Shown here: positions 15,777 through 25,964 of the stretch, in pieces
Numbering within the stretch: position 1 is the stretch's first letter
How the letters are laid out: every line of letters begins with the position of its first letter
Source: Palleronia marisminoris
GTDB lineage: Bacteria; Pseudomonadota; Alphaproteobacteria; Rhodobacterales; Rhodobacteraceae
Direction of reading: 5' to 3'
NCBI RefSeq assembly: GCF_900172315.1
Contig: NZ_FWFV01000002.1
Coordinates: 372,001-436,000 of the forward strand
Length of the DNA stretch: 64,000 nt
Program-made: the position numbers and the translations under genes
Notes under the pieces: model-generated
Database searches by the model: none
What the model saw: the letters and a program-made list of their open reading frames with translations, nothing else
Told to the model about the DNA's origin: nothing

Positions 15777-16160
15777 ATGACCAAGACTAAAATCAGATAC
15801 AACTGGGATCACTTACATGTTCTGGCTTCCGATCCTGCGGCCACTGGTGCGTGGTTTGAAGATGTTCTTGGCGCAGAGATAGTTGTTTCGCCAGCGCGTA
15901 TAGAAGCTAGGTTCGGAGAGATCAGAATCTTCATTGATGCGAAGACAGGCACGTCCAATTCAAGGCCGCTTCGCTCGAAGGAGGCTAGCCTTGATCATTT
16001 AGCTCTACTTGTCGAAGACCTCGATGCTGCCGTCGACGATCTCCGATCCCGTCATGTTCAATTCACGGTCGAGCCGCATAGTTCGCGCCCCGGTTCGCGT
16101 ATGTGCTTCATAGAAGGCCCGGACGGTATTGCCGTCGAGATCCTCGAGCGCAGCGGATAG
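15777..16160 (+). CDS. VOC-family (glyoxalase / dioxygenase-like) protein
   Basis: A 127-residue protein, the normal size for a single VOC module pair. It starts with D-H-L-H-V-L-A-S-D-P and has a second L-D-H-L-A-L-L-V-E-D-L half, ending G-P-D-G-I-A-V-E-I-L-E. The histidines in the two halves and the glutamates in E-A-R-F and V-E-I-L-E are in the usual metal-ligand positions, so it probably binds a divalent metal. VOC proteins act as lactoylglutathione lyases, extradiol dioxygenases, epimerases or drug-binding proteins; nothing here separates these. It follows the dead permease by 60 bases and could once have been co-transcribed with it. Confidence 0.8.
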   Translation: MTKTKIRYNWDHLHVLASDPAATGAWFEDVLGAEIVVSPARIEARFGEIRIFIDAKTGTSNSRPLRSKEASLDHLALLVEDLDAAVDDLRSRHVQFTVEPHSSRPGSRMCFIEGPDGIAVEILERSG

Positions 16161-16574
16161 GAACCTACGAGCCTGTCGCTCATCGCAGCGTGAGTACCGC
16201 ATGGTGGAGAAGGTTGTATATCAGGCCCGTCCCCTCCGCCACCCACATCATTTTCTTCCTTTTTATCAGGGGCGTGGTGGTATCTTTTTGGCGAACCTTT
16301 CCTCAGGTTTGCCAATGCTTGGCTCGTCGGCCTTGTGGCTCGTTCTCGTGATCTCCTTGAGCCCGAGAAAATCTGCCGTCTGATCGCCGGCCTGTTCTTC
16401 TGCCAATCTCTGCCGGCGGGATGTGCCAGAGGCCGGAGCGGGGGCGGTGGTGGTTGTCGTCGTCCCGCCAGGCCCGGATCTGCTCACGGGTGGCTGATCA
16501 GGTTCGAAGCCAAGGATGACCAGTGGTGGCCTTGGTTTTCGTGGAGGCAGCCCGCGCGGTATTCGCGAGTTCCG
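16161..16574. other. Intergenic stretch without a convincing gene
   Basis: About 410 bases between the VOC gene and the DUF998 gene, which end facing each other. Short open frames exist on both strands, but none shows a conserved motif, a ribosome site or usual codon use. No strong hairpin with a T-run was seen. Confidence 0.4.
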
Positions 16575-17234
16575 CTAGCGATAGGGGAGGCCGACGATGC
16601 CACGGCGGAGGAAGGCCCACGACAGGCTCATCACGAACGCGCTCGCAATCAGGCCGAGGCCCCGCTCATAAAGACCGTCGATGCTGTCGGGCAGGAAGAA
16701 GAACACCGGAGAAAGCAAGCCCCATGCCGACCCGAGCAGCACCAAGATCAGTCGGAGCCTTGGGTGGTGCCAACCTGCACCCCGCGCCATGCCGAGCATC
16801 GCGACGAGGAACAAGATGCCAGTGGCATATACGAGCTCGGTGTGGACGGTTATGCCCACGTGATCATTGTCACCGTATTCGTCATGGGCTGCGATAACCG
16901 CGACCACGGCTGCGAGGGCTCCCAACGACACGACACCGACGGACCACAGTCTCCGCCCTAGGTGGTCATGGCTTGCGGCCATCGCCGTAGCGACCAGCGC
17001 TGCAGAAAAAGCGTAGAGCGCCGCGTCGGTGATGATCTCCATCGGACCGGCGGCGAGGTCGCTGATGGTCTCGGAGATCCAGTTGTGATCGGGCACAATG
17101 ACCGATGCGACCGCGATCGCGGTGATCGTGGACACCGTCCCCAGGATCCCCAGGCCACCCAGAAAGATCAGCAGGAAAGGCTGCTGCTGTGGGAACAGAT
17201 AGGTTTCGTCGCTTCTCACAAAGTACCTCGGCAT
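16575..17234 (-). CDS. DUF998-family integral membrane protein
   Basis: A 219-residue protein with about six hydrophobic helices (starting L-L-I-F-L-G-G-L-G-I-L-G-T-V) and the loop H-N-W-I-S-E-T-I-S-D-L-A-A-G-P, a typical DUF998 signature. A second conserved piece is H-T-E-L-V-Y-A-T-G-I-L-F. The family is widespread but lacks an assigned function. The gene stands between the intergenic stretch and the DUF1622 gene on the same strand; the 142-base gap leaves open whether they share a transcript. Confidence 0.75.
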   Translation of the reverse strand: MPRYFVRSDETYLFPQQQPFLLIFLGGLGILGTVSTITAIAVASVIVPDHNWISETISDLAAGPMEIITDAALYAFSAALVATAMAASHDHLGRRLWSVGVVSLGALAAVVAVIAAHDEYGDNDHVGITVHTELVYATGILFLVAMLGMARGAGWHHPRLRLILVLLGSAWGLLSPVFFFLPDSIDGLYERGLGLIASAFVMSLSWAFLRRGIVGLPYR

Positions 17235-17376
17235 TGTTTCCTATGGTCCCCGAACGGGACATGTCTTTCTACAAGCGGGGAACCCTCATCCTGCGCCGGG
17301 CGGATACAGGTGCGCCTGAAATGACGCTCCACACGCATCACCGGCATCTCGCGCGTCGCCAATCCTGACGAACGGG

Positions 17377-17883
17377 TCACACGGAATCTTCCTTGCTCCG
17401 ATGCTTTCGCCAGGGCCACTCCCCGTCTATCTCGACTTCGAGCGCGAAGCTCAGGAACGTACGGACCGCTACGACAGCCGCCAGGACGGCGACACTCTGG
17501 AGCGTCGGGTCGATGGCAACGGTGTTGATGATGTCGGCCGCGACAAGGAACTCCAGCCCCAACAGGATCGAGCGACCGAGGGAGGACCTGAAGTTGTGAT
17601 ACACGGCCTCCACCGGGCCCTTCCGCATTGTCCGGTAGAGGTAGATCATGGTCGCGGCGACGGCGCCGATGACGATCGTCGCGATGCCGACGATCTCGAT
17701 GGCCCTGACGGTCCAATGCAGGCCGCTGTCAATCCATCCGGCGACGGGGTCTGATCCTTGGCCGCGCGTTCGCTCGGCTCCTTGAGCCGCAGCCATCGGA
17801 ACGCGCAAGAACAACGCGGCGATCGCGATCAGGCCAAACCACACGCACGGGGCACTCCAGCGGGCGTTCCTCGACTTTTCCAT
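17377..17883 (-). CDS. DUF1622-family membrane protein
   Basis: From ATG 17883 the protein has 168 residues; a start at 17910 adds nine. An N-terminal hydrophobic segment, probably a signal anchor (F-G-L-I-A-I-A-A-L-F), is followed by three membrane helices. The conserved DUF1622 core is Y-H-N-F-R-S-S-L-G-R-S-I-L-L-G-L-E-F-L-V-A-A-D-I-I. The ending T-F-L-S-F-A-L-E-V-E-I-D-G-E-W is also typical. The function is unknown. The open frame extends far upstream to 18216, but that part lacks membrane character and I regard it as non-coding. Confidence 0.8.
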   Translation of the reverse strand: MEKSRNARWSAPCVWFGLIAIAALFLRVPMAAAQGAERTRGQGSDPVAGWIDSGLHWTVRAIEIVGIATIVIGAVAATMIYLYRTMRKGPVEAVYHNFRSSLGRSILLGLEFLVAADIINTVAIDPTLQSVAVLAAVVAVRTFLSFALEVEIDGEWPWRKHRSKEDSV

Positions 17884-18227
17884 GGGTTGCCAACACATGC
17901 CCTTATGCATCGTTCCGCAGCCAGATCGGTAGCGGTTGGGCACGCGCAGGTCAGAGTGACTGGCGGGCAAGATGCGCGTGATGGGTGCCGCAGTGGTGGG
18001 AAGGTGCTTGCACATGTGTCCCTGTCGGTCGCGCGCACAGGGAATCGCAGGGCGAAAGCGGCCGTGCGAGGCATGCCCCCACGCACGCCGGAGTCGTGTC
18101 GATGGCCCGTGTGCCGACGCTCCAGCGGAACTCGGAAGCATACTCGTCCGGCGGGCGTAGGCCGCCCGCCGGTTGACGCCGTCTCGGGGCGCGGCTCTTG
18201 TCGGCCGATGCCACATGGAGAGGCCAG

Positions 18228-18623
18228 ATGCAGATCCACCGCAACGAAGACCGCGCCGAAAGCGCCGCGAACCCCGACTGGTTCACCGGAGAGGTGACGA
18301 TGCGCCCTGTCACCTCGCCCGAGGGGCACTCCGCTCTTGCCGCGGCAGAGGTTCGGTTCGGCCCCGGCGCGCGAACGAACTGGCACACCCACCCCGTAGG
18401 CCAGACGCTTGTGATCACCGGCGGCATCGGCTGGGTGCAGCGCGACGGCGAGCCGAAGATGGAAGTTCGCGCAGGTGACGTCGTGCTTTTCGCTCCGGGC
18501 GAGCGGCACTGGCACGGCGCCACGGCTGATGACGAGATGACCCATATCGCCATGCAGGAAATGCAGAACGGCAGCGCTGCAAACTGGGCGGAGCGGGTTT
18601 CCGATGCCGAATATGCTGGCTGA
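18228..18623 (+). CDS. Cupin-domain protein of the (R)-mandelonitrile lyase-like type, at the head of the urease operon
   Basis: A 131-residue single-domain cupin. The two cupin motifs are P-G-A-R-T-N-W-H-T-H-P-V-G-Q and P-G-E-R-H-W-H-G-A, giving three or four histidines for a metal. The W-F-T-G start and T-H-I-A-M-Q-E end match cupins annotated as mandelonitrile lyase-like or quercetinase-like; the actual substrate is unknown. ATG 18228 is preceded by GGAGAGG. The last 20 bases overlap ureD, so it is translated with the urease accessory genes, yet no link with urease is known to me. Several unrelated activities are possible. Confidence 0.85.
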   Translation: MQIHRNEDRAESAANPDWFTGEVTMRPVTSPEGHSALAAAEVRFGPGARTNWHTHPVGQTLVITGGIGWVQRDGEPKMEVRAGDVVLFAPGERHWHGATADDEMTHIAMQEMQNGSAANWAERVSDAEYAG

Positions 18624-19392
18624 CCCGGTCCATCAACGCAGCCGCGGGCACGGGCGGATCGTCGTCGGCCCGCGCGGCTTGACGGGGCTGCGCCAGGAGG
18701 GTTCCGCCCGCATCGGCCTGCCGCACGGACCAGGCAGCATGCAGGCGGTGCTGGTGAACACCTCGGGCGGCATGACTTCCGGCGACCGGATGCTTTGGGA
18801 GGCCGAGGCCGGCGCCGACCTCACCCTCACCACCCAGGCCTGCGAACGCATCTACCGGTGCGACGACGACAGCGCCGAGACGACGGTGCGGCTGACCGCC
18901 GGGACCGGGGCGCGGCTGGCTTGGCTTCCGCAAGAGACCCTGCTGTTCGAGGGCGCCCGCTATCGGCGCCGGATCGAGGCCGAGATCGCCCCGGATGCCG
19001 AGCTTCTGGTGGTCGAGCCGTTGCTCTTCGGCCGCCTCGCCATGGGCGAGACCGTGCGCCGCGTGGAACTGCGCGACGACTGGCGGCTGGCGCGCGGGGG
19101 GCGGCTGCTCCACGCCGAGGCGTTGCGCCTCGCGACTGACGACCTGCCCGCCGAACTGGAAGCCGCGGCGCAAGGGGCCTGCGCACTGGCGACCGTCGTT
19201 TTCATCTCTGCCCGAGCCGAAGGCATGTTGGCTGAAACGCGCCGCATTATCGGGCAAACCGGAGGAGCTTCGGTGATCGGGGACAAGCTGGTCTGTCGGC
19301 TGATGGCGCCTGATGGATACGAGTTGCGCAAGCGCCTCGTGCCGCTCGTCTCGCTGCTGGCCGGCGACGTGCCGCGCCTCTGGAGGCTTTGA
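18604..19392 (+). CDS. ureD: Urease accessory protein UreD
   Basis: A 262-residue UreD (UreH), the scaffold that binds apo-urease with UreF and UreG for nickel delivery. The family marks are G-G-M-T-S-G-D-R-M, L-T-T-Q-A-C-E-R-I-Y-R, L-P-Q-E-T-L-L-F-E-G-A-R and E-P-L-L-F-G-R-L-A-M-G-E. The start is ATG 18604 or ATG 18613, both inside the cupin gene. Length is normal. It opens the set ureD-A-orf-B-C-E-F-G, all on one strand with overlaps, which is a complete set for nickel urease apart from a dedicated nickel transporter. Confidence 0.95.
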   Translation: MPNMLADPVHQRSRGHGRIVVGPRGLTGLRQEGSARIGLPHGPGSMQAVLVNTSGGMTSGDRMLWEAEAGADLTLTTQACERIYRCDDDSAETTVRLTAGTGARLAWLPQETLLFEGARYRRRIEAEIAPDAELLVVEPLLFGRLAMGETVRRVELRDDWRLARGGRLLHAEALRLATDDLPAELEAAAQGACALATVVFISARAEGMLAETRRIIGQTGGASVIGDKLVCRLMAPDGYELRKRLVPLVSLLAGDVPRLWRL

Positions 19393-19401
19393 GGAAGAGA
19401 C

Positions 19402-19704
19402 ATGAACCTGACCCCGCGCGAGAAGGACAAGCTGCTGATCTCAATGGCAGCCGTGGTGGCGCGGCGCCGGCTGGAACGGGGGGTGAAGCTGAACCACCCC
19501 GAGGCCGTGGCGCTGATCACCGATTTCGTCGTCGAGGGCGCCCGCGATGGTCGCCCGGTCGCCGACCTGATGGAGGCCGGCGCGACCGTCGTGGCCCGCG
19601 ACCAGGTCATGGAGGGCATCGCCGAGATGATCCACGACGTCCAGGTCGAGGCCACCTTTCCCGACGGCACCAAGCTCGTCACTGTTCACCAACCGATCCG
19701 CTAG
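19402..19704 (+). CDS. ureA: Urease subunit gamma
   Basis: A 100-residue UreA of standard length. It begins [11 protein letters not shown] and ends [14 protein letters not shown]. The part [20 protein letters not shown] is nearly invariant in gamma subunits. It is a structural subunit of the (alpha beta gamma)3 enzyme that hydrolyses urea to ammonia and carbamate in the cytoplasm. The gene starts nine bases after ureD, with GAGGAAGAG before ATG 19402. Confidence 0.97.
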   Translation: MNLTPREKDKLLISMAAVVARRRLERGVKLNHPEAVALITDFVVEGARDGRPVADLMEAGATVVARDQVMEGIAEMIHDVQVEATFPDGTKLVTVHQPIR

Positions 19705-19714
19705 AGGAACCCCG

Positions 19715-19897
19715 ATGCGCGCCTTGCCCGTCCTGATGCTGTTCGCCCTTCCCGCCGCCGCCCACGACGGTGCGCACCTGCACCCCCACGGCTCGGGCTC
19801 GTGGCTGATCGTCGTCCTGGCCCTTGGCCTCGTCGCCGCCGTGGGTTTGGCTGGCGGTCGCATCCTGTTCCGCCGGTCGGACCGGGACCCGGAATGA
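19715..19897 (+). CDS. Small exported/membrane protein with a histidine-rich segment, inside the urease operon
   Basis: A 60-residue protein: signal-like start ([13 protein letters not shown]), then [11 protein letters not shown] with four histidines, one membrane helix ([13 protein letters not shown]) and a short charged tail. It lies between ureA and ureB, and its TGA overlaps the ureB start. Similar small proteins occur at this place in related Rhodobacteraceae as far as I recall. The periplasm-facing histidines could bind nickel, but that is inference only. Confidence 0.7.
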   Translation: MRALPVLMLFALPAAAHDGAHLHPHGSGSWLIVVLALGLVAAVGLAGGRILFRRSDRDPE

Positions 19898-20199
19898 TGC
19901 CCGGCGAGGTCATGCCCGCCGACGGCACCCTCGCCCTGAACGAGGGGCGCGAGACCCTGACGCTGAAGGTCGCGAATACCGGCGACCGCCCGGTGCAGGT
20001 CGGCAGCCACTACCACTTCGCCGAAAGCAACCCGGCGCTCGATTTCGACCGCGCCGCGGCACGGGGCAAGCGCCTCGACATCGCCGCCGGGACCGCCGTG
20101 CGGTTCGAACCCGGCCAGGCGCGCGACGTGACGCTGGTCCCCTACGCCGGGGACCGCCGCGTCTTCGGCTTCCGGGGCGACGTGATGGGAGCACTCTGA
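19894..20199 (+). CDS. ureB: Urease subunit beta
   Basis: A 101-residue UreB starting at ATG 19894 (or ATG 19897), overlapping the stop of the small protein. Hallmarks are [26 protein letters not shown] and [10 protein letters not shown]. The length is normal for a separate beta subunit. It is a structural part of the urease core, followed by ureC one base after its stop. Confidence 0.97.
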   Translation: MMPGEVMPADGTLALNEGRETLTLKVANTGDRPVQVGSHYHFAESNPALDFDRAAARGKRLDIAAGTAVRFEPGQARDVTLVPYAGDRRVFGFRGDVMGAL

Positions 20200-20200
20200 C

Positions 20201-21903
<1,703 letters not shown>

Positions 21904-21907
<4 letters not shown>

Positions 21908-22353
21908 TCCGCGCGACCGAGATCCTGTCCCACACCCATCACCCCGCCGACACGATCACCCTGGACCAGGGCGACCGCCACCGGCGGCGCGTGGCGATGC
22001 GCTCGGATGGCGGTGTGGAGTTCCTGCTCGACCTGCCCGCCGCGCGGCTTTTGCGTCACGGCGAAGGGCTGCGGCTTGAGGATGGCCGCGTGATCGAGGT
22101 CCGCGCCGTGCCCGAACGCCTGCTCGAAGTACGCGGCCGTGACGCGCGGCACCTGCTGGCGTTGACCTGGCAGATCGGCAACCGCCACCTCGCCGCGCAG
22201 ATCGAGGATGGCCGCGTCCTGATCCGCCACGACCGGGTCATTGCCGAGATGCTGGAGGGCCTCGGCGCGGTCCTGCAGGAGGTCGACGAGGCCTTCGACC
22301 CCGAGGGCGGTGCCTATGGCGGCCACGGGCACGACCACCATCACCATGATTGA
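21904..22353 (+). CDS. ureE: Urease accessory protein UreE, nickel carrier
   Basis: A 149-residue UreE. The start is probably TTG 21904, overlapping the ureC stop as TTGA; no ATG fits near the family start (I-R-A-T-E-I-L). Typical parts are [10 protein letters not shown] and T-W-Q-I-G-N-R-H-L. The C-terminus is histidine-rich ([11 protein letters not shown]), the nickel-binding tail. UreE passes nickel to UreG in the cytoplasm. The 3' end overlaps ureF by eight bases. Confidence 0.93.
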
Positions 22354-22969
22354 GCTGACGCTGCTCAGCTGGCTCTCGCCCGTCTTTCCCACCGGCGGCT
22401 ACGCCTACTCCGGCGGGCTGGAGGCTGCGGTGGCCGAGGGGCGCGTGGACGGCCCGGAGCCCCTCGCGCGGCGGATCGGCTGCGTCATAGGGCAGGGGGC
22501 GCTGTGGAACGACGCGGTGCTGGCGGTGGCGGCGTGGCGCGGCGAGGATGTGTGCGACCTGGCCATCGCTCTGGCCGGATCGAAAGAGCGCCTGCGTGAG
22601 ACGGTCGACCAGGGCCGCGCCTTCCGCGGGGCGGCGGCCTACTGGGTCAATCCGCCTGATCTGCAGGAAGACGCTCCGTTCCCCGTCACGCTGGGTGCAT
22701 TTTCGGCCGCGGCAGGCATCGCACCCTTGTCGATGTGCGCGACGTTCCTCCATGCTTGGGCCTCGGCGCAGGCGCAGGCCGCAATCCGCCTGTCGGTGAC
22801 GGGGCAGGACGGCGCGGCGCGGGTGCTGGCGGCGCTGCAACCCCTGATCGCCGAAACCGCTGCCCGCGCGGCGGACAGCACCCTTGATGCGTTGGGCGGC
22901 TTCGCACCGGGCCCCGAGATCGATAGCCTCAGACACGAAACGCTGGACGGAAGGTTGTTCCTGTCATGA
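22346..22969 (+). CDS. ureF: Urease accessory protein UreF
   Basis: A 207-residue UreF, starting at ATG 22346 within the last codons of ureE. Family parts seen are [16 protein letters not shown] at the N-terminus, W-N-D-A-V-L in the first third and [10 protein letters not shown] near the end. UreF is all-helical and joins UreD and UreG on apo-urease, where it controls the GTPase step. It overlaps ureG by four bases (ATGA). Confidence 0.94.
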   Translation: MIELTLLSWLSPVFPTGGYAYSGGLEAAVAEGRVDGPEPLARRIGCVIGQGALWNDAVLAVAAWRGEDVCDLAIALAGSKERLRETVDQGRAFRGAAAYWVNPPDLQEDAPFPVTLGAFSAAAGIAPLSMCATFLHAWASAQAQAAIRLSVTGQDGAARVLAALQPLIAETAARAADSTLDALGGFAPGPEIDSLRHETLDGRLFLS

Positions 22970-23613
22970 AAGACGCGCTCCTCCCAGAACGTCACGCCCA
23001 GACCACCGGTCCGCTTCGTGTCGGCATCGGCGGTCCCGTGGGCGCGGGCAAGACCACGCTGACCGCGCGGCTCTGCGAGGCGCTGCGGGACCACCTGTCG
23101 ATCGGCGTGGTGACGAACGACATCTACACCCGCGAGGATGCCGACGCGCTGGTGCGGATGCAGGCGCTGCAATCGTCGCGCATCGAGGGGGTCGAGACCG
23201 GCGGCTGCCCCCATACGGCGATCCGCGAGGATGCCTCGATCAATCTGCGCGCCATCGAGCGGCTGCGCGAGCGTCACGACGATCTGGACGTGGTGCTGAT
23301 CGAATCCGGGGGCGACAACCTCGCCGCGACCTTCTCGCCCGACCTTGCCGATGTCACGATCTACGTCATCAGCGTGTGCCAGGGCGACGACATTCCGCGC
23401 AAAGGCGGGCCGGCGATCAGCCGCTCGGACCTTCTGATCGTGAACAAGACCGACCTCGCGCCGCACGTGGGCGCCGACCTCGACCGGATGCGCAAGGACG
23501 CCGCCACTGCGCGAGCAGGCCGCCCCACGATCTTCGCCGACCTTCGCCATGGCGCGGGGGTGGCCGAGATCGTCACGTGGCTCAGGGCGAGTGGCGGGCT
23601 CTTCGCTCCGTGA
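22966..23613 (+). CDS. ureG: Urease accessory GTPase UreG
   Basis: A 215-residue SIMIBI-class GTPase. The P-loop is [10 protein letters not shown]; the nickel-site C-P-H appears in [22 protein letters not shown] and the guanine-specific N-K-T-D-L-A are present. It hydrolyses GTP to drive nickel insertion into urease. It is the last gene of the urease operon; beyond it lies more than 500 bases without a gene. Confidence 0.97.
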   Translation: MKDALLPERHAQTTGPLRVGIGGPVGAGKTTLTARLCEALRDHLSIGVVTNDIYTREDADALVRMQALQSSRIEGVETGGCPHTAIREDASINLRAIERLRERHDDLDVVLIESGGDNLAATFSPDLADVTIYVISVCQGDDIPRKGGPAISRSDLLIVNKTDLAPHVGADLDRMRKDAATARAGRPTIFADLRHGAGVAEIVTWLRASGGLFAP

Positions 23614-24177
23614 TGGAGGACACGCGCGGCCGCCCATCCTGAGGCTGCTTTTGCTTCCCCGGCGGTGGCGGATGTACGCCCTTTGCGCTTCGGACTTCGG
23701 TAAAGGGTTCGTCCCGCTCCATGCATTTCGCAGAATAATTTCACCCGCCGAAGCAGGTGCTTCGGTCCGCGATCAACACTTGGCTGCCTACATGATGCTG
23801 GAGCGGTGCAATTTCGAGGTGCCCATCTCATATCCGTGCTCAAGGGATGCAAGCGTCGGTTCGGGCTCGGTAGGCTCGTCTTCTGCGGTCAGCAGAAAAG
23901 ATGATCCCGCGTCCATCGCCGAGATCACACGCGATGCAGCGACCGCGCCGGGAACTTTTACGTCTAGGTCGCCTCGAGGCCGAACGGCTGGGCCTCCTGC
24001 CTTTCTTGAGCTTCGTGGCGGATCGCCCTCCGCTCTACTGCGGCGTCGAGCAGGCACGCTTCGGACTGAAGATCATCCGTAATTCCCTGGCGTCCATCGC
24101 TGACCCCCATGGCTAGGCCGCGGTCGCTGCGAGCTGCCCCGCCCCGGATTGGGCGAACATCCTCGTCCACGGATCGT
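23614..24177. other. Long intergenic region without a recognisable gene
   Basis: About 560 bases between ureG and the leftward aldolase gene. Several short open frames occur but none shows family motifs, and codon use looks random. I found no transporter, nickel-regulator or RNA gene here. The region may hold decayed sequence. Confidence 0.4.
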
Positions 24178-24939
24178 TCAAGGGAACGCGTTTCTCAGGC
24201 TGTTCAATGCCGTTCGCAAGACGCCCACATCCGAGCCGACGGCCACGAACTCGACGCCCGCCTCGACATAATCCGCTGCAAGGCTGCGGTCGGCAGAGAG
24301 AATTCCCGCAGCCTTGCCCGCCGCGCGGATGCGGGACAGCGCGTCATTCACGGCGATCTGCACCTCTTCGGCCGCGGCATTGCCCCGATGGCCCATGTCA
24401 GCAGCAAGATCGGCCGGGCCGATGAAGACGCCATCCACCCGTGGGATAGTCAGGATGTCGTCCAGCGCCGCGAGGCCGGCGCGGCTTTCCACCTGCAGGA
24501 GGAGACAGATCTCGTCATCCGCGGTAGCCAGATAGTCCGGGACCGAGCCGTAGCCTGACGCGCGGGCAAGCATCGCGCCGACGCCCCGCGCCCCCTGGGG
24601 AGGGTACAGCACCGAGCGCACCGCCTCGCGCGCCTGCTCGCCGCTCTCGATCATCGGGATCAGCAAGGTTTGCGCGCCGATATCCAGCATCTGCTTGATG
24701 AGCGCGCGGTTGTCATCGCGCGTGCGGACGACCGGATGCGTGCCCTGCCCCACCGCGCGGAGCTGTGCGAGCACGTCGCGCAACCCGTTCGGCCCATGCT
24801 CGCCATCGATCACGAGCCAGTCGAACCCGCAGCCGGCGACCAATTCCGCAACCGAGGGATCACCGAGCGACACCCAGAGGCCGATCTGCGACTTGCCCGC
24901 GAACAGGCGTTCCTTGAAGACATTCCGAGGTGCGGGCAT
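24178..24939 (-). CDS. HpcH/HpaI-family aldolase
   Basis: A 253-residue class II, metal-dependent aldolase, starting at ATG 24939. It begins N-V-F-K-E-R-L-F-A-G-K, then G-F-D-W-L-V-I-D-G-E-H-G-P-N, the catalytic-site histidine region. R-T-R-D-D-N, L-L-I-P-M-I-E-S-G-E-Q-A, L-Q-V-E-S-R-A-G-L and D-G-V-F-I-G-P-A-D-L-A follow. The family cleaves 4-hydroxy-2-oxo acids to pyruvate and an aldehyde, as in homoprotocatechuate and aldarate degradation. No partner pathway gene lies next to it, so the natural substrate is unclear. Length is full. Confidence 0.9.
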   Translation of the reverse strand: MPAPRNVFKERLFAGKSQIGLWVSLGDPSVAELVAGCGFDWLVIDGEHGPNGLRDVLAQLRAVGQGTHPVVRTRDDNRALIKQMLDIGAQTLLIPMIESGEQAREAVRSVLYPPQGARGVGAMLARASGYGSVPDYLATADDEICLLLQVESRAGLAALDDILTIPRVDGVFIGPADLAADMGHRGNAAAEEVQIAVNDALSRIRAAGKAAGILSADRSLAADYVEAGVEFVAVGSDVGVLRTALNSLRNAFP

Positions 24940-25157
24940 GGGCGTACTCTGATCCTGACGGTGCTGATCGCGCTGGCTTGTCGTTATCCAAGGCGAGCGT
25001 GGCGGTCGAGCCGCTCTGTCTGTGCACACCCCGGCAATCCGGGGCTTGGGCGGTGGCCATTCGAGGCGCCTTCAGAACTACCCGCGCTTTCCTCCTTCAA
25101 AGCTGGTCGAACCAAAGGCCCTTGAAGGCGTTGGCGATTGCAGACCCGGAGGATCGG

Positions 25158-25958
25158 ATGGCTCCACGCCCCTACTGGAAAGGCTACCTGAAGCTCTCCC
25201 TCGTGACGTGCCCGGTATCTCTGACGCCGGCGACCAGCAGCCGTGACAAGGTGCGATTTCACACCGTCAATTCGGAGACCGGTAACCGGGTGCGCAGCCG
25301 GTACATCGACACGGAGACAGGCGATCCCGTCGAAGACGATGACGAGGTCAGGGGCTACGAGGTCGAGAAGGGCCGCCACATCATCATCGAGGACGAAGAG
25401 CTCGAGGCCGTCGGTCTGGAGAGCACCCGTACGATCAACATCGAGCAGTTCGTGCCCTCGGACAGCATCGAGTGGATCTGGTACGACACTCCATACTACC
25501 TGATGCCGGACGACGAGGTCGCCCAGGAGGCGTTCGCCGTCATCCGGAAGGCCATGGAGTCCACTGAAACCCTGGGGATCTCGCGGCTTGTTCTCGCGCG
25601 CAGGGAGCGCGCGGTCATGCTCCAGCCTCACGGGAAGGGCATCGTGCTCTGGACGCTGCGCTTCGGGGATGAAGTACGTGAACCCAAGGAGGTCTTCGGT
25701 GACATCGCCGACCGCAAGGCGGATCCTAAACTGGTGAAGATGGTGCAGGAAGTAATCGATCAGCGGTCGAAGCCATGGGATGAATCGATGGTCTGCGATC
25801 CGGTTCAAGAGAACCTCAAGAAGCTGATCGCAAGCAAGAAGAAGAAGCGCGGGGCGCCGAAGAAGGCAAAGCGGGCCGAAGAGACCGCCGAACCGGACAA
25901 CGTTGTGAACATCATGGATGCACTGCGCAAGTCGATCTCGCAGGAAAAGAAGAAGTAG
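25158..25958 (+). CDS. ku: Ku-type end-binding protein (copy 1)
   Basis: A 266-residue bacterial Ku with the start at ATG 25158 behind GGAGGATC. Typical parts: P-Y-W-K-G-Y-L-K-L-S-L-V-T-C-P-V-S-L at the N-terminus, G-N-R-V-R-S-R-Y-I-D, Y-E-V-E-K-G-R and A-V-M-L-Q-P-H-G-K-G. The C-terminus is lysine-rich (K-K-K-K-R-G-A-P-K-K). Ku dimers thread onto broken DNA ends and recruit LigD. The gene runs toward ligD and stops six bases from the end of that gene. A second, different Ku gene lies beyond ligD. Confidence 0.95.
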   Translation: MAPRPYWKGYLKLSLVTCPVSLTPATSSRDKVRFHTVNSETGNRVRSRYIDTETGDPVEDDDEVRGYEVEKGRHIIIEDEELEAVGLESTRTINIEQFVPSDSIEWIWYDTPYYLMPDDEVAQEAFAVIRKAMESTETLGISRLVLARRERAVMLQPHGKGIVLWTLRFGDEVREPKEVFGDIADRKADPKLVKMVQEVIDQRSKPWDESMVCDPVQENLKKLIASKKKKRGAPKKAKRAEETAEPDNVVNIMDALRKSISQEKKK

Positions 25959-25964
25959 CGGGGA

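Noticed and set aside
17884-18216. Upstream extension of the DUF1622 protein
   Set aside because: The added residues have no membrane or family character and an ATG with the expected start is at 17883.
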